Assembly (NCBI GenBank): GCA_000333855.2
Contig: CM007339.1
Span: forward strand, 1 to 64,000
Direction: 5' to 3'
From: Endotrypanum monterogeii
Taxonomy: Eukaryota > Euglenozoa > Kinetoplastea > Trypanosomatida > Trypanosomatidae
DNA: 64,000 nt
Each line of letters starts with the position of its first letter. Within the stretch, counting starts at the first letter, position 1. This document shows positions 1 through 10,465 of this stretch, piece after piece. A program made the position numbers and the translations under genes. Under the pieces are notes generated by a model that had not been told where the DNA came from, made no database searches, and worked only from the letters and a program-made list of their open reading frames with translations.

Positions 1-220
1 CCCTAACCCTAACCCTAACCCTAACCCTAACCCTAACCCTAACCCTAACCCTAACCCTAACCCTAACCCTAACCCTAACCCTAACCCTAACCCTAACCCT
101 AACCCTAACCCTAACCCTAACCCTAACCCTAACCCTAACCCTAACCCTAACCCTAACCCTAACCCTAACCCTAACCCTAACCCTAACCCTGACCCTAACC
201 CTGACCCTGACCCTGACCCG
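1..220. repeat. Telomere repeat array (CCCTAA)n
   Basis: About 31 perfect CCCTAA units run from base 1. From about 187 to 220 they pass into variant units in which CCCTGA alternates with CCCTAA, then into unique sequence. The C-rich strand read inward means this is the left physical end of a chromosome, with TTAGGG on the other strand, the telomere repeat of trypanosomatids. The degenerate inner units are typical of the older, proximal edge of a telomere. Confidence 0.98.
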
Positions 221-1787
221 CCCAAGCCCCCGCCCCAACAATGGAGGCCCCAACAGCACCCGTAACAGTGTCTGGGGCATGTCGCAACCCCCAAGGAACA
301 CCCCAATTACGACCCCAGCCCATGGGGGTCACCCCAAGCCTTCCATGGAAACCGGCCCCGAGGGGCCTTGGGGAGGTCCTAGGCAAGGGGGTCCAGAGGC
401 TTTTTTTGGGTCAACCTGTAAACGCCGCGCCAAAGCCCGAACACACATTAAAGAACCCCTAATAAACCATGCAGGCGCCATCTATTCGGGTAGCGGGGGG
501 CAAAGGACATGGTCGAAAATTGCCCTCGGCGGGGGTCCGCCGGGTCGGGTCGGGCCCCCGAAGACGCCCTCGGCGAATCCTTGGGCCGAAACAAAAAGCA
601 GCGTACGCCGGAAAGCGAGGCAACAGAACAAAGGAGACGCACGGCATACGGGCCGGCCCCTGGGCCGAACCAAATGCCACACGGCAAAAGCACGAGCTCC
701 AAACAAGGCACCCCGCGCCAAAGGCATCGAAACAGCCACGGGGAGAACAAAGCGAAACGCGGTGGAATCAAAAAAAAAAAGATTGGTGTGCAAGTCTCCC
801 TCCCCCACACCTCCGGTGGAAAAAAAAATAATTTGATACAGGACACACTGCGGCGCCTGTGCAGAGGCGGACGAAATGACCCAAGAGGATGAGAGGGGCA
901 GAATTGTCATATGAGCCTGCTCAGTGACGGGGCTTACTTTTGTATCGAGAGTCCGTCGGAGACGGGAGCGACCGAGCCAACATTGAGATGGAGAAAGGCG
1001 ATTGTGAAACAGCGAATGTGCGCCGAGACAAACTAAACTATACAACAACTATTAGTTGAGATGTCTGAAGCGAGCACGAGATGGTGTACGCCGCGTTTCT
1101 GAATGGGCTGCATCGGTTTCTCTCGCAGTGCCTAATTGTTCTATGTGCTTCGTGGCGGTTGCTCGGTCTAGGTAATATCTAAAGGCAGCATAAATTGTGG
1201 GGAGGTTGAAGGCGTGGTGTACGTGAGAGAGGAAGGATATGTAAAAACTCAAAATGTTGGGGGCATAATTTCTGTCGGTGTTGTGCGCCAAAGGCACCTC
1301 CATAAACCAAGAGAAATGGCTGTGTGCGTCGAGAGAATTCGTTATTTCGTTTTCTCTGAGAACACTAACAGCTGCTTTCACGTAATGAGCTAACGCGGGG
1401 ATGCAGCGAGTGCAGCACGTCTAAGAAAAAAATAGTGCATCAATGCAGTAAAAACAATGGGTGTCTATTTGTTTTTTTTTTCATACGTACTGGAATGAAC
1501 GTGCCGTAATAATAATAATAATATTGGCCCATACCTGAAAGAGCAGCGTGCAGTAAAGGGCGGGAGATGCGGAGCAAAGCAACAAATAGACACGGCGACA
1601 ATCACTCTTGAGAATTTGGGTGGTCGCTGAGCAAAAGAGTCAATATAAAAGAAGCAGGAGAACGGACAATGTGGGTTTTCTGGTTGCGAAGTCCAAAGAA
1701 TGTGATGCGGAGTGCTTCACCGCCTAACAGCTTATAATGGTCCCGGGGCACGGTAACGACCTACATCTCACGTCGAACAAACACTGT
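221..1787. other. Subtelomeric non-coding region
   Basis: No convincing gene is present. Bases 221-720 are GC-rich with C- and G-runs, and several open frames overlap on both strands as expected from base composition alone. After 760 the sequence turns A-rich and ordinary, with an AAT microsatellite near 1508-1523. Conserved telomere-associated sequences of Leishmania could lie here, but I cannot recognise their boxes reliably. It also holds the 3' flank of the first gene. Confidence 0.6.
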
Positions 1788-2771
1788 TTAGATAACGTTG
1801 AACTGCAAAAGAAAGAAACCGACCAGTGCGATGATGAGGAAAACGCAGCACACGTACAAGAAGCAGTTCATAGGCTTAGTGTCCTTCATCAATTTGCCGA
1901 TTCGTCGGTTTATAGTACGGAGTTTCTGGGAATTTTTGTCCATGGTAATCTCTGTTTTATCTAGCATCTCGTTTTGCATGTTAATTTGCGTGCCGATTTG
2001 CAGGGCTAGTTCATGCAACCTACCAACGCCAGCTTTGATGCGATCTAGACCAGCGTCGATCTTTGCGTCTTGCGCAGCGATGGTCTTCATCTGCTCTGCG
2101 GTTTGCTCGTGGTCCTGAAGGCGCCCACCACCGGTGGTATTATCCACTAACACAACATCGTTGAGCCCCACCGAATCCTCGTCGCCGTTGTCTTTCCGTC
2201 GAAAGCCCAGTAGCTGCTGACGTAACTGAGCACGCTTACCAAGCTGCATTTCCTCCACAGCGTTGATCTGCTTCTTCCCAACTTCGTGGCGCTGCGAGTC
2301 CATTTCTTTAAGATTCTCCAGTGTGACCACGCAGTTGTGGTATTGCAATCGGCGTCCCTCGTAGTTACTCTCTAATAGACGAACCTTTTTCTCACTGGGT
2401 TTCTTTTTCTTGTTCTCTTTTGCCAGTCGGTGCTCAGCCTCGTCGACTAGGCTTTTCATCCCCTTCAGTGTTTCTTCCATAGAACGCAACCGTTTGTGAA
2501 TCTCGTTGGACTGCTCGATGGCCATACGATCCTGTCCGTGTTCTCGGCAACCCTTATTGCGCTCACTAATGTCTTCCTTGGTCTTTGTGGCCATCCTAAC
2601 GAAGGAATTCGTCATGTCCTGAAAGGGGTCCCCAGAGGTTGTTTGGTTTTGTTCCTCATCTTTGGCACCAGCTTTGGCTCGAACACGGTGAAGGCGACGG
2701 ATAGTGTCGCGCAAGGTGGAGCGCATCAGCCCATCGGTGTTCGGTATATAATCCATTGCAGCTGCCTTCAT
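1788..2771 (-). CDS. Qc-SNARE-like tail-anchored protein (SYP7/SNAP-25 C-half type)
   Basis: The product of 327 residues is predicted to be a t-SNARE that drives membrane fusion. The C-terminal third shows this: a heptad-patterned SNARE motif at about residues 235-298 with a probable zero-layer glutamine at Q266 (context NMQNEM), which aligns by eye with the second SNARE motif of SNAP-25. It is followed by a basic linker and one hydrophobic anchor (303-327) ending in FNVI. The N-terminal two thirds are helical, charged and coiled-coil-like (about 80-190), longer than in most Qc-SNAREs. The frame stays open 21 bases upstream only through a GTG, so I start at the first ATG, 2771. It is the most telomere-proximal gene. 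Assignment to Qc rather than Qb is by pattern and tentative. Confidence 0.8.
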   Translation of the reverse strand: MKAAAMDYIPNTDGLMRSTLRDTIRRLHRVRAKAGAKDEEQNQTTSGDPFQDMTNSFVRMATKTKEDISERNKGCREHGQDRMAIEQSNEIHKRLRSMEETLKGMKSLVDEAEHRLAKENKKKKPSEKKVRLLESNYEGRRLQYHNCVVTLENLKEMDSQRHEVGKKQINAVEEMQLGKRAQLRQQLLGFRRKDNGDEDSVGLNDVVLVDNTTGGGRLQDHEQTAEQMKTIAAQDAKIDAGLDRIKAGVGRLHELALQIGTQINMQNEMLDKTEITMDKNSQKLRTINRRIGKLMKDTKPMNCFLYVCCVFLIIALVGFFLLQFNVI

Positions 2772-2837
2772 GACAAAGTGATCCCTCGACACGGGGACAG
2801 TGCTGTGCTATGCCCAAAGTCCAATGCTGAATACAGG

Positions 2838-2869
<32 letters not shown>

Positions 2870-3962
2870 CGGATGACAAGAAGCGGATCGCAAGACGCTT
2901 CGTAAATGAATCTTCTGGTGGGGTTTTAATCAATCCGCGCACCAAGGTGTATTGATAGGAGTGGGGATTGCTACCGCAGCTCAAAGCTTGCATAGTAGCA
3001 GAATGAAAGATAAAAAGACAGGATCACGAGTCAATCAGACAGCCGCGATAAAGAGCCGTAACGACAAGGATCGTCGACAGATAAGCCGGAAGGAGAGTGG
3101 AGAAAAAAGAAAGAGGAAGCCATCCAGCGATACATCACAGCGAAATCAGGTTCATTCCCCTGCTGCACTCAAGGCTGGAAAGCCATGCAAAGGCTTTACA
3201 GTTGAGAGATGGCGACCCGCCGTCGCACTATCACACAGTCGACACTCGAAGAAAATGTACTGACGCAAGCGACTGGGAGCAAAAAAAAAGCCTAAACAAG
3301 GATACCCAGCCTTTATAAGAGATGATAGTTTTTTTTGTTTTTTTGAGAAGCACAGCAAGCAGGGAGATCAGCGCACACAGCATGCAAGACACCAAGCAAG
3401 AAACACGGGAGAGGCAGTCAAACCAGAGCTGTGTGGCAATCATGGTGACCTCGAACTGCTGTCGCAGCCTTGCGCACGCTATTGATTGTCTTTCTGAGCA
3501 TTTACCCCGCCACGATTCCGTTTTTTTTTCCCGGCCCTCTCCCTGACCGTAAGTCGATGTTGTTGTTTTCTCCTTTGTCTTCTTCTCGTTGATTTTACTT
3601 ACAATAAAAAAAAACGCAGACACACAGACAACCTTCTCTTTGCCCGATGCACGTAACTGCGGGAAACTCTTCTTTACAGGAACATGTGCACCAAAGGAGA
3701 ACTGAGCAGTATCCTTTACTCTCACATGTGTTCTATAAGAAGGCGCGGAGATAGTGGTCTTCTGGATGGGGAAAAAAGGAGAAGAGAGCGTTGTCTCATA
3801 CATGGTGCAGTCATGAATTTAGTTCTTCCGATTTTAGAAAGTTTCGGTCGCCTAATTGCTTCCCATCTTCTCACATTTCCCTTCCAAAAACATATTTCGA
3901 GTTGAGGAATGGGGAGTTACCCTCATACCTCAGCTCAAGGCTTCCTCATTCTTTGGTCTTAC
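2772..3962. other. Intergenic region with (TA)n microsatellite
   Basis: This holds the 5' flank of the Qc-SNARE gene and the 3' flank of the next gene. A (TA)n tract lies at 2838-2863, and poly-T and poly-A runs occur near 3308-3345, 3520-3530 and 3605-3615. A minus-strand open frame at 3231-3803 crosses these runs and has no protein-like character. I see no further gene. Confidence 0.6.
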
Positions 3963-5327
3963 CTACCACACACCACCGCCATTTGTCTGCTGAGGAGCAC
4001 GGTTAAACGGTACGGCAGACTGCTGACGAAGAGCCGTCTCAGGCCCTTCACCGGAACGGAACCGAACAGGAAACGCATTGCTGGGAGCACGTTGGTGCGC
4101 AAGAGGGACAGTGGAGGGGTATGAGTTGTAAGGCGACTGTGCTTGGGCACCGGCGAAAGGTCGAGAAACCGGCGCGCGCTCTGAGACGCTGTTCCAGTAG
4201 TCAAACTGGCCTGCCGATGGCCAAGCCTGCTGCTGTTGCTGCTGCGGTGGCTGTTGGATACGGGAGTCAGTGCCAAGAGACCATTGCCGTGCCCCCAAGT
4301 TTGCAGTGTCAGGACGGTAGACAGCATGCTGCTGAACAGTCGGAGGAGGGGTGGGAGGTTTGCCTGCATGCGCGGAGAAGATATACAGACCACGCTGAGT
4401 GTCTGCCATGTGCGTCACACGGGGAGGAAGCTTCACAGACGCTACGCGCTCGATTTCCAGAACGTAGTGCGGCGCGATCACGGAAAGAGGCAACGACGGT
4501 TCAGGAATGGGTTCCATCTCCACCATGGCGGGAGCTTGAACCGTGTTGATCACCACTTCCTCTTCCGACGACTCTTCCACTTGAGCGGGTGCGGGCTGCT
4601 GCACAGGTTCGGACTGGACCTCCAGCGGTGCTTCCTTCTGAGGAGCGCAAATTTCTTTAGAAGCGTGCCCTTCTGCAGCCGCATTGGCGCGCTGGCGCAC
4701 CATATCCGCGAACGATGGACCGTTGCCATTCTTTGCCCACGTCGAGCCCGACGCAAGATCTCCTTTCAAGAGCACAATGGGCCTATGCGCCTTCTCTTCA
4801 GCAGCTGGCTTGCTTCTCTCAGTACCAGAAGCAGGCCCTGTCTGCGGGCGACGCGGGCGCTCTTGTCGCTCTGGGCGATCAGCGCGTTCAGGGCGATCAG
4901 GGCGATCAGGACGATTACGGCGATCACCGCGCTCGCCACCCTCACGACGTTCCATGTTCTCACGGCGGTCGCCATTGCCACGGCGGTCAACATTCTCACG
5001 GCGGTCAGTATTCTCACGGCGGTCAGCATTCTCACGGCGGTCAGCATTCTCACGGCGGTCAGCATTCTCACGGCGGTCAGCATTCTCATGGCGGTCTGCG
5101 TTGCCACGGTTGTCCCCATTGCCGCGTTGGTCCCTATTGCCGCGGTGGTCCCCATTGCCGCGGTGGTCCCTATTGCCGCGGTGGTCCCTATTGCCACGGT
5201 TGTCTGTGGTATCATGACGACGCTGCGAGCGTTCAAGGGGTGCACTACTGGAATTTCCGGTGGCTGCCTTCGTCATGTTTCGCTCCCTCGGGGCCTGGCG
5301 AGCCTCTGGTTTCGGGCTTCCGCTCAT
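3963..5327 (-). CDS. Low-complexity R/E/D hexapeptide-repeat protein, function unknown
   Basis: I do not recognise the 454-residue product. After a short basic N-terminus it carries about 18 tandem hexapeptides (roughly residues 40-150) of the types RGNRDH and RRENAD, then an RPDRPE-rich stretch. The rest is proline- and glutamine-rich, with one acidic patch (SSEEEVV), a PPTPPP segment and a run of seven glutamines. Two short ordered-looking segments stand out: PIVLLKGDL followed by SFADMVRQ near residues 180-210, and a hydrophobic stretch around APHYVLEIERV near 285-295. The arginine/acid mixed-charge repeat resembles those of RNA-processing and condensate proteins, which is inference only. 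The frame extends six bases upstream through TTG; the first ATG is 5327. Strand and reading are supported by in-frame 18-bp DNA repeats. Confidence 0.8.
   Translation of the reverse strand: MSGSPKPEARQAPRERNMTKAATGNSSSAPLERSQRRHDTTDNRGNRDHRGNRDHRGNGDHRGNRDQRGNGDNRGNADRHENADRRENADRRENADRRENADRRENTDRRENVDRRGNGDRRENMERREGGERGDRRNRPDRPDRPERADRPERQERPRRPQTGPASGTERSKPAAEEKAHRPIVLLKGDLASGSTWAKNGNGPSFADMVRQRANAAAEGHASKEICAPQKEAPLEVQSEPVQQPAPAQVEESSEEEVVINTVQAPAMVEMEPIPEPSLPLSVIAPHYVLEIERVASVKLPPRVTHMADTQRGLYIFSAHAGKPPTPPPTVQQHAVYRPDTANLGARQWSLGTDSRIQQPPQQQQQQAWPSAGQFDYWNSVSERAPVSRPFAGAQAQSPYNSYPSTVPLAHQRAPSNAFPVRFRSGEGPETALRQQSAVPFNRAPQQTNGGGVW
4960..5210. repeat. 18-bp coding minisatellite
   Basis: Two families of 18-bp units follow one another. 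One is of the type CTCACGGCGGTCAGCATT (about 4963-5098) and the other of the type ATTGCCGCGGTGGTCCCC (about 5099-5210). Both stay in frame with the minus-strand gene and encode its hexapeptides. Copies differ by only a few bases, so copy number probably varies between strains. Confidence 0.85.
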
Positions 5328-6058
5328 TTTCAAGAAAAACTAGCACCTGCTTGCTCTGGAGGTTTTCTTTTTGGCAGCTTCGTCCAACGTGGGAAATGGT
5401 GCTTCTTGCAAAAAAAGGAAGAAGGTTAAATAGCAACAGCTAAGAGAGATTGCGTTTGTTCACTAGCTGTTCGGTGTGGGTGCGTCACCAAGAGTCAATA
5501 ACAACGTGTGTACATATCGAGGAGGAGATAGAAAGTGTGTCGAGTGGCAGAGGGGAAAAAGGAATAGAGCCTGAAAAAAAAAAAGCAAACATCCCTATGT
5601 GGCAAGTGCTCGAGACACACCTCTGAATCCACGAAAGATAATGGACCGTAAGGTAGAGAAAGACAGCTTTTCGATGGAGAATCAAAACGTCTGGATAAGA
5701 CAGCCAGATGACCCACGGCTGTCGACAACGCGCGCTGTCCTCGTTTTTTTTTTTTTCACGCGGTGAGAGGGCTAGACGTGCTTACATCGCATCCCAACCT
5801 AATCTCTGCGCCGGCAAGATTAATTGTTCTACTTTTTTTTGTCCAGTACGCTGTCACAAACACTTCATGTTGAAAGAGGAAGGTAGAGAAGCAAATATCA
5901 TCAAAAAAGAAAAATTTCATCTATGAAGGGAAAGAGTCAAGCATATGCATGACACACACCACTGAATGGGAGAAAGAAGAGGGGCCGCGCTGTAGGCACT
6001 GAAAGCAGCGTCTACGGCAGCCGCCTTCCCCTACCCCCGTGGCGTTCGCCAAGCTAGC
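5328..6058. other. Intergenic region and H2B 3' flank
   Basis: No gene is seen. Poly-A and poly-T runs occur near 5575-5585, 5744-5757 and 5832-5840. Bases 5916-6058 are repeated 918 bases further on, downstream of the second H2B copy, so this stretch is a shared H2B 3' flank. Confidence 0.6.
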
Positions 6059-6416
6059 CTAACGGGTGGAGTTCGACACAGCCTTCGTGCCCTCAGCCAT
6101 GGCGTGCTTCGCGAGCTCAGCCGGCAACACAAGGCGCACCGCCGTCTGCACCTCGCGCGCGCCCAACGTGCGCTTTTTGTTCGTGCGAACAATCGACGCA
6201 GCCTCTGTCGCAATGCGCTCGAACACGTCGTTGACGTACGAGTTCATGATCTTCATTGTGCGGCTCGACATCGACATCTGGCTGTTGATCGCCTTCAGCG
6301 AGCGGTTCACGTACACGTTCCACGAGCGCTTCGGCTTGCGGTGCGACTTGCGCGCGGCGGCAGCCTTGCGGGGAGCACGACGGGGAGAGGCCATTGTAAC
6401 GCGAGGAGTTGGGAGA
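5916..6416 (-). repeat. Homogenised H2B repeat unit, copy 1
   Basis: This stretch matches 6834-7334 at a constant offset of 918 bases. It covers about 143 bases of 3' flank, the whole H2B gene and only about 22 bases of 5' flank. I see two substitutions in the 3' flank (near 6031 and 6038) and none in the coding region. Outside these edges the sequences differ at once. Confidence 0.9.
6059..6394 (-). CDS. H2B: Histone H2B, copy 1
   Basis: This is a core nucleosome histone of 111 residues, pairing with H2A in chromatin. A basic N-terminal tail ([13 protein letters not shown]) precedes the [18 protein letters not shown] block, the histone-fold helices and the C-terminal helix with [17 protein letters not shown], an H2B hallmark. 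The short tail and overall divergence from animal H2B fit trypanosomatids. The frame is open upstream for 18 codons, but that stretch is 5' flank; the ATG at 6394 matches the family start. The protein is identical to the copy at 6977-7312. Trypanosomatid core histone genes are commonly in small tandem arrays with levels controlled after transcription. Confidence 0.97.
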   Translation of the reverse strand: MASPRRAPRKAAAARKSHRKPKRSWNVYVNRSLKAINSQMSMSSRTMKIMNSYVNDVFERIATEAASIVRTNKKRTLGAREVQTAVRLVLPAELAKHAMAEGTKAVSNSTR

Positions 6417-6976
6417 AGAATACAAGAGCGGGATTGGCTGGGTAGCAATGAGAGACTGGGAAGCTATCACCAAACGTGGATGCTCAAAGAAAGTAGAGAA
6501 TTTGTGGGAAGAGAAGGGAAAGTTGAGCGGCGAAATAGTATGTGCATTGAAGCCAAGAAATTTCCACACGAGCCTTACAGCAGAAGAAATTCTTTTTTGA
6601 AGAATCTGTTCCGCTATGTCTTTTCTCGCAGCGTCGGTCGGGAATACAGACGAACATAACTATACCCGGTGGCCTTAGGAGACGAGTTGTACATGTGTGT
6701 TGGGAAAGAACAAAAGAGCCTCACCTCATAAGGGTTTGTTGCGATTGTTTTGCCTGCCGGCTAGCGCACACCACTCATAACGCGTGGTAAACGGTGCAGG
6801 AAAAGATTGAAGAAAAGGGGACTAAAAAAAAAATTCATCTATGAAGGGAAAGAGTCAAGCATATGCATGACACACACCACTGAATGGGAGAAAGAAGAGG
6901 GGCCGCGCTGTAGGCACTGAAAGCAGCGTCTACGGCAGCCGCCTTCCCCCACCCCCCTGGCGTTCGCCAAGCTAGC
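6395..6976. other. Spacer between H2B copies
   Basis: This holds the 5' flank of copy 1 and the 3' flank of copy 2 (6834-6976, shared with copy 1). Bases 6417-6829 are unique to this spacer, and I see no gene in them. Confidence 0.65.
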
Positions 6977-7334
6977 CTAACGGGTGGAGTTCGACACAGC
7001 CTTCGTGCCCTCAGCCATGGCGTGCTTCGCGAGCTCAGCCGGCAACACAAGGCGCACCGCCGTCTGCACCTCGCGCGCGCCCAACGTGCGCTTTTTGTTC
7101 GTGCGAACAATCGACGCAGCCTCTGTCGCAATGCGCTCGAACACGTCGTTGACGTACGAGTTCATGATCTTCATTGTGCGGCTCGACATCGACATCTGGC
7201 TGTTGATCGCCTTCAGCGAGCGGTTCACGTACACGTTCCACGAGCGCTTCGGCTTGCGGTGCGACTTGCGCGCGGCGGCAGCCTTGCGGGGAGCACGACG
7301 GGGAGAGGCCATTGTAACGCGAGGAGTTGGGAGA
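6834..7334 (-). repeat. Homogenised H2B repeat unit, copy 2
   Basis: Partner of 5916-6416. The shared block ends 22 bases upstream of the start codon, after which the 5' flanks are unrelated. Confidence 0.9.
6977..7312 (-). CDS. H2B: Histone H2B, copy 2
   Basis: The 111-residue protein is identical to copy 1. The two genes share their 3' flank but not their 5' flank, so the mRNAs probably differ in 5' leader and share 3' control elements. The frame continues upstream for 73 codons, but that stretch is hydrophobic, low-complexity and absent from copy 1. The histone start at 7312 is therefore clear. Confidence 0.97.
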   Translation of the reverse strand: MASPRRAPRKAAAARKSHRKPKRSWNVYVNRSLKAINSQMSMSSRTMKIMNSYVNDVFERIATEAASIVRTNKKRTLGAREVQTAVRLVLPAELAKHAMAEGTKAVSNSTR

Positions 7335-7961
7335 GGTAAGATAGAATGCTGGTTGGTTGCTGGTTGAAGAAGCCGCGAACTGAGAATCTGTTGGTGTGAT
7401 GAGTGTCCAGTGTACATTTTCAGCACCGAAAATAACACCAGTCGAAGAGGTACCAAAATCAAAAAGACGAGGAAAAGAAAGTGGAGGAAGAGCAACACGT
7501 CGGGAGGCTGCCCCCAGACCCAGGCACACACTCAACAAGCCACAGCAAGCGTCCCTTTCTTGAGGACGATAATTGTGAACATATTGTGCACTGTTCCCCG
7601 CCACCGGTACCACCACCACCGCTGCCACTGTTGCGTTTGCGACGTTTCGTCTGTGGTCAGACAGCACGGCGACCAGGGTATGGTAAGATGGGGAAAGAGA
7701 GAATAGGTCACAAAAAAAAAAACATCCGCGATAATAGTTGAGGGCGGGACGCGAGTGTTTTCAACACAGCTGCAGAACCTACGCACTAATCATCGGTATA
7801 GGAACTCTAACTATGTGTCCACCCGACAGGAGACTTGTTTTTTTTTGTCCAAAGATGCATCAAGATAAAAATGAAAAAAAAAAGTGAGAATAAAAACAAA
7901 GAAAAGACAGACGAAACGGCCGTTGAGTTAGTGCAATGAGGCACGCTCTGCTTTCTCAACC
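7313..7961. other. Intergenic region
   Basis: 5' flank of H2B copy 2 and 3' flank of RPS2. Poly-A runs near 7709-7719 and 7873-7884 are pyrimidine tracts on the coding strand. No gene is seen. Confidence 0.6.
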
Positions 7962-8765
7962 TCACGCAGCAGCTTTCTCGGCAAGCATCTCGGCGTGCTC
8001 GTCTGTCGGATCGCGGCTGGGCTCCGTGTCCGCCCAGAGATCGGGGGTGAGGAAGCCGTAGGTCTTGCGCAGGGCGTAGAAGGTGGCCATGATCAGATTG
8101 CCATGGGTGCGTGTCTTGCCACAAGAGCTCGTGTACACGTCCTCGACACCGGCGAACTCAAGGATCTTCTTCGGCACGGGGGCAGCAACGATACCTGTAC
8201 CGCGGGGCGCGGGCACGAGGCGGACGGCAACGGAACCGCATTTGCCGGTCACCTTCATCGGAATCGTGTGAGGCTCACCGATCCTGTTACCCCAGTAGCC
8301 GCGGCGGACCGGCACGATGTTGAGCTTGGCTGCAATCATCGAGGCGCGAATCGCCAGCGACACCTCCTTGCCGACGCGAGAGCCAATGCCGATGTGGCCG
8401 TTGCCGTCTCCAACGACGTTGAAGGCCTTGAAGCGCGTGCGCTGGCCGGCTGATGTAGCCTTCTGCACGGGGTAGATCTTCATCATCTCGTCACGAAGCT
8501 GGCCCTCGGCGATGAGGGTGTCAACGATCTGGTGCTCCTTGATGGGCATCGAGAAGAGGAAGATCTCCTCCAGAGAGGTGACCTTGTGCGCCTTCACGAG
8601 GCGGCCCAGCTTGGTGCACGGAACCCACTCCTTCTCCTCACCAGGGCCCCCACGGCCACGACCACGGCCGCCGCGACCACGTCCTCCACGACCACGGCCG
8701 AAACCGCGTTCAGCGCGGGGAGCCTCTGCAACGGGCGCCTCGTGAGCGGGCTGATTGTCTGCCAT
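7962..8765 (-). CDS. RPS2: 40S ribosomal protein S2 (uS5)
   Basis: This small-subunit ribosomal protein of 267 residues contributes to decoding fidelity. An RG-rich N-terminal tract (about residues 20-45) is followed by [14 protein letters not shown], the double-stranded-RNA-binding S5 domain and the S5 C-terminal domain, with the [10 protein letters not shown] and [10 protein letters not shown] segments typical of eukaryotic S2. The RGG tract is a usual substrate of arginine methyltransferases. The length fits the family. The start at 8765 (MADNQPAH) is chosen over an extension 21 codons upstream because the extension is unlike any S2 N-terminus. Confidence 0.97.
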   Translation of the reverse strand: MADNQPAHEAPVAEAPRAERGFGRGRGGRGRGGRGRGRGGPGEEKEWVPCTKLGRLVKAHKVTSLEEIFLFSMPIKEHQIVDTLIAEGQLRDEMMKIYPVQKATSAGQRTRFKAFNVVGDGNGHIGIGSRVGKEVSLAIRASMIAAKLNIVPVRRGYWGNRIGEPHTIPMKVTGKCGSVAVRLVPAPRGTGIVAAPVPKKILEFAGVEDVYTSSCGKTRTHGNLIMATFYALRKTYGFLTPDLWADTEPSRDPTDEHAEMLAEKAAA

Positions 8766-9429
8766 AGCTTCTTTTCCTAACGAAAGGCATTGTTTTTTGT
8801 GTAGTAGGGGACAGATTTGTGTGTACAAGAGAGCACAGGTACGCCAAGACGAGAGAAATAGTCGGCACCAGCACAGGGAGGTGATAATGCACGAGAAAAG
8901 CGGTATGAGTAAGGAGGCAAGGAGTAGTTCGTAGTATTGACTAATAGAGGACCCAAAGGGGAAGACTGCATCGTATTTGCTTTAGTGGGGAAAACGAGGA
9001 GAAGCGGCCGATTTTTTTCACCTTCATAATACACTGCTTTCCTCATGAGCATACGCAAGTACGCGTAGAAACGCGGCTTCCTCCAGTCTTTTCTGATACG
9101 GCTACAGATGACATGAAAAAATGTGAGAGTGCAAGTCTGAGTGATCGACTGAGGAGTCCAGAAAAAAAAAAAGTTTCCTGGAAAGCGTGGACACAAGTAG
9201 CACGAGGACCCTCCCACTATAAGAGTGAAAACAAATAGATACGCACACCTTCGAATGTGTACAACGCACTTCATGTGAGGCGATGACTTCACATTGTTGA
9301 AGCAGCTCGGCGTGCGCACACTAGCGCGTGTGCTTGCGGTGCACCCTAATCCCTGACAATCAGTGGTTGGTGATCAATAGTGAAGCAAACAAAATCCGAC
9401 AAACAAACATTCAAACAGACACGCACACG

Positions 9430-9464
<35 letters not shown>

Positions 9465-10465
9465 AAGCAGGAAAGCACATCACAGGCATTATACATGCCA
9501 CTTTCCTTGTAGGTGCCAGAAATTCGAGGACAAGTACAAAAAAAAAAGAGACTTGATTCCCGTCATCTGCCGCTGCCTCGCCTATCACCCGAGAAATAGA
9601 GCAAAGAGGGTGGAATGGAAAGCGTCAACAACAGCATGGAGGGCACATGTGGGTGTCAAGGACACCTATAAGAGTTGCCAGGCTCATAAAGTCTGACCAT
9701 GAAGGAAGTATAGTCAGAGGAGCAAAGCAACGCGAAGAGAAAGGAAAAGGAAGAAGACACTTTTTTTTTGTGAAAACCTAAGCGTAAATTAGATAGAGCT
9801 GGTCCGCGCATACAAAGAGGAAGTTAGGTGATGTGTGAGGGTTGTAGAATGAGCACCCACAAACAAACAAAAAAAAAGCTGGATGACACAAGTAACTGTG
9901 ACTAGCCTCCTCCCACATCTGCAGCACTAACGAGCCTGGACACTAGCGGTGGCGGTCTAACAAACATGAAACAGAAAGATACAGGAGGCATCCCCACCAC
10001 CATCACCAACCTGCCCCCCCCCATATCGGTGAAAAAACCTCACGATGCCCAAGACTCACAATGAAACCGATACTTGGCCGAATACGTAGTTGCAAAGGGA
10101 AAAAAGTCAAGCACACCAGAGCAGGAAAGCAATCCGTACCATCAACCACCCATCCCCTTCATCACCCCCCCCAATCACTGCACCTCCTCTCCCCAAGTCC
10201 CCTGAAGAGTTGTCGCGCATTACACTCTTTCTCAAGCGCGTCATGCATTCGTATAGAATTCTTTTCGGACCGTGCACTATCAGTGGTGGTAACGCAGCAA
10301 CACAACTCAGGGTCGATGAAAGCCATTGGGAAATGAAGAAAAAAAAGCATACAAGGGCTACGCGAGGAAAGTAGAGCAGAGGGACAAAAGCAAACCAAAA
10401 ACGTTTTAATGGGGGGAGGCTAAAACGGAGTTCAAGAAAACGCCAAACATCAAAAAGATACGACA
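8766..10465. other. Intergenic region with (CA)n tract
   Basis: This 1.7-kb stretch has no gene. It contains a (CA)n microsatellite at about 9429-9461 and poly-A/poly-T runs near 9163-9173, 9539-9548, 9760-9770 and 9871-9878. Several short open frames on both strands cross these repeats and look random. Confidence 0.6.

Noticed and set aside
279..846. Overlapping open frames of 70-190 codons on both strands next to the telomere
   Set aside because: All frames are open at once because the DNA is GC-rich with few stop codons; compositions are Arg/Pro/Lys-rich and nothing resembles a known protein.
3231..3803. 190-codon minus-strand frame between the first two genes
   Set aside because: It crosses poly-T and poly-A runs, has Phe/Lys-rich low-complexity segments and lies where UTRs are expected.
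4960..5210. Regularly spaced repeats considered as a CRISPR array
   Set aside because: Units are contiguous 18-mers with no spacers, lie inside a coding frame, and the genome is eukaryotic.
4236..5443. Plus-strand open frames of 177-397 codons opposite the R/E/D-repeat gene
   Set aside because: They are antisense readings of the 18-bp repeat array, giving monotonous ILTAVS or HGGQHS repeats; the minus-strand reading has an ATG and sits in the gene order.
8777..9319. 180-codon minus-strand frame upstream of RPS2
   Set aside because: No domain-like pattern; it covers the RPS2 5' flank including its pyrimidine tract.
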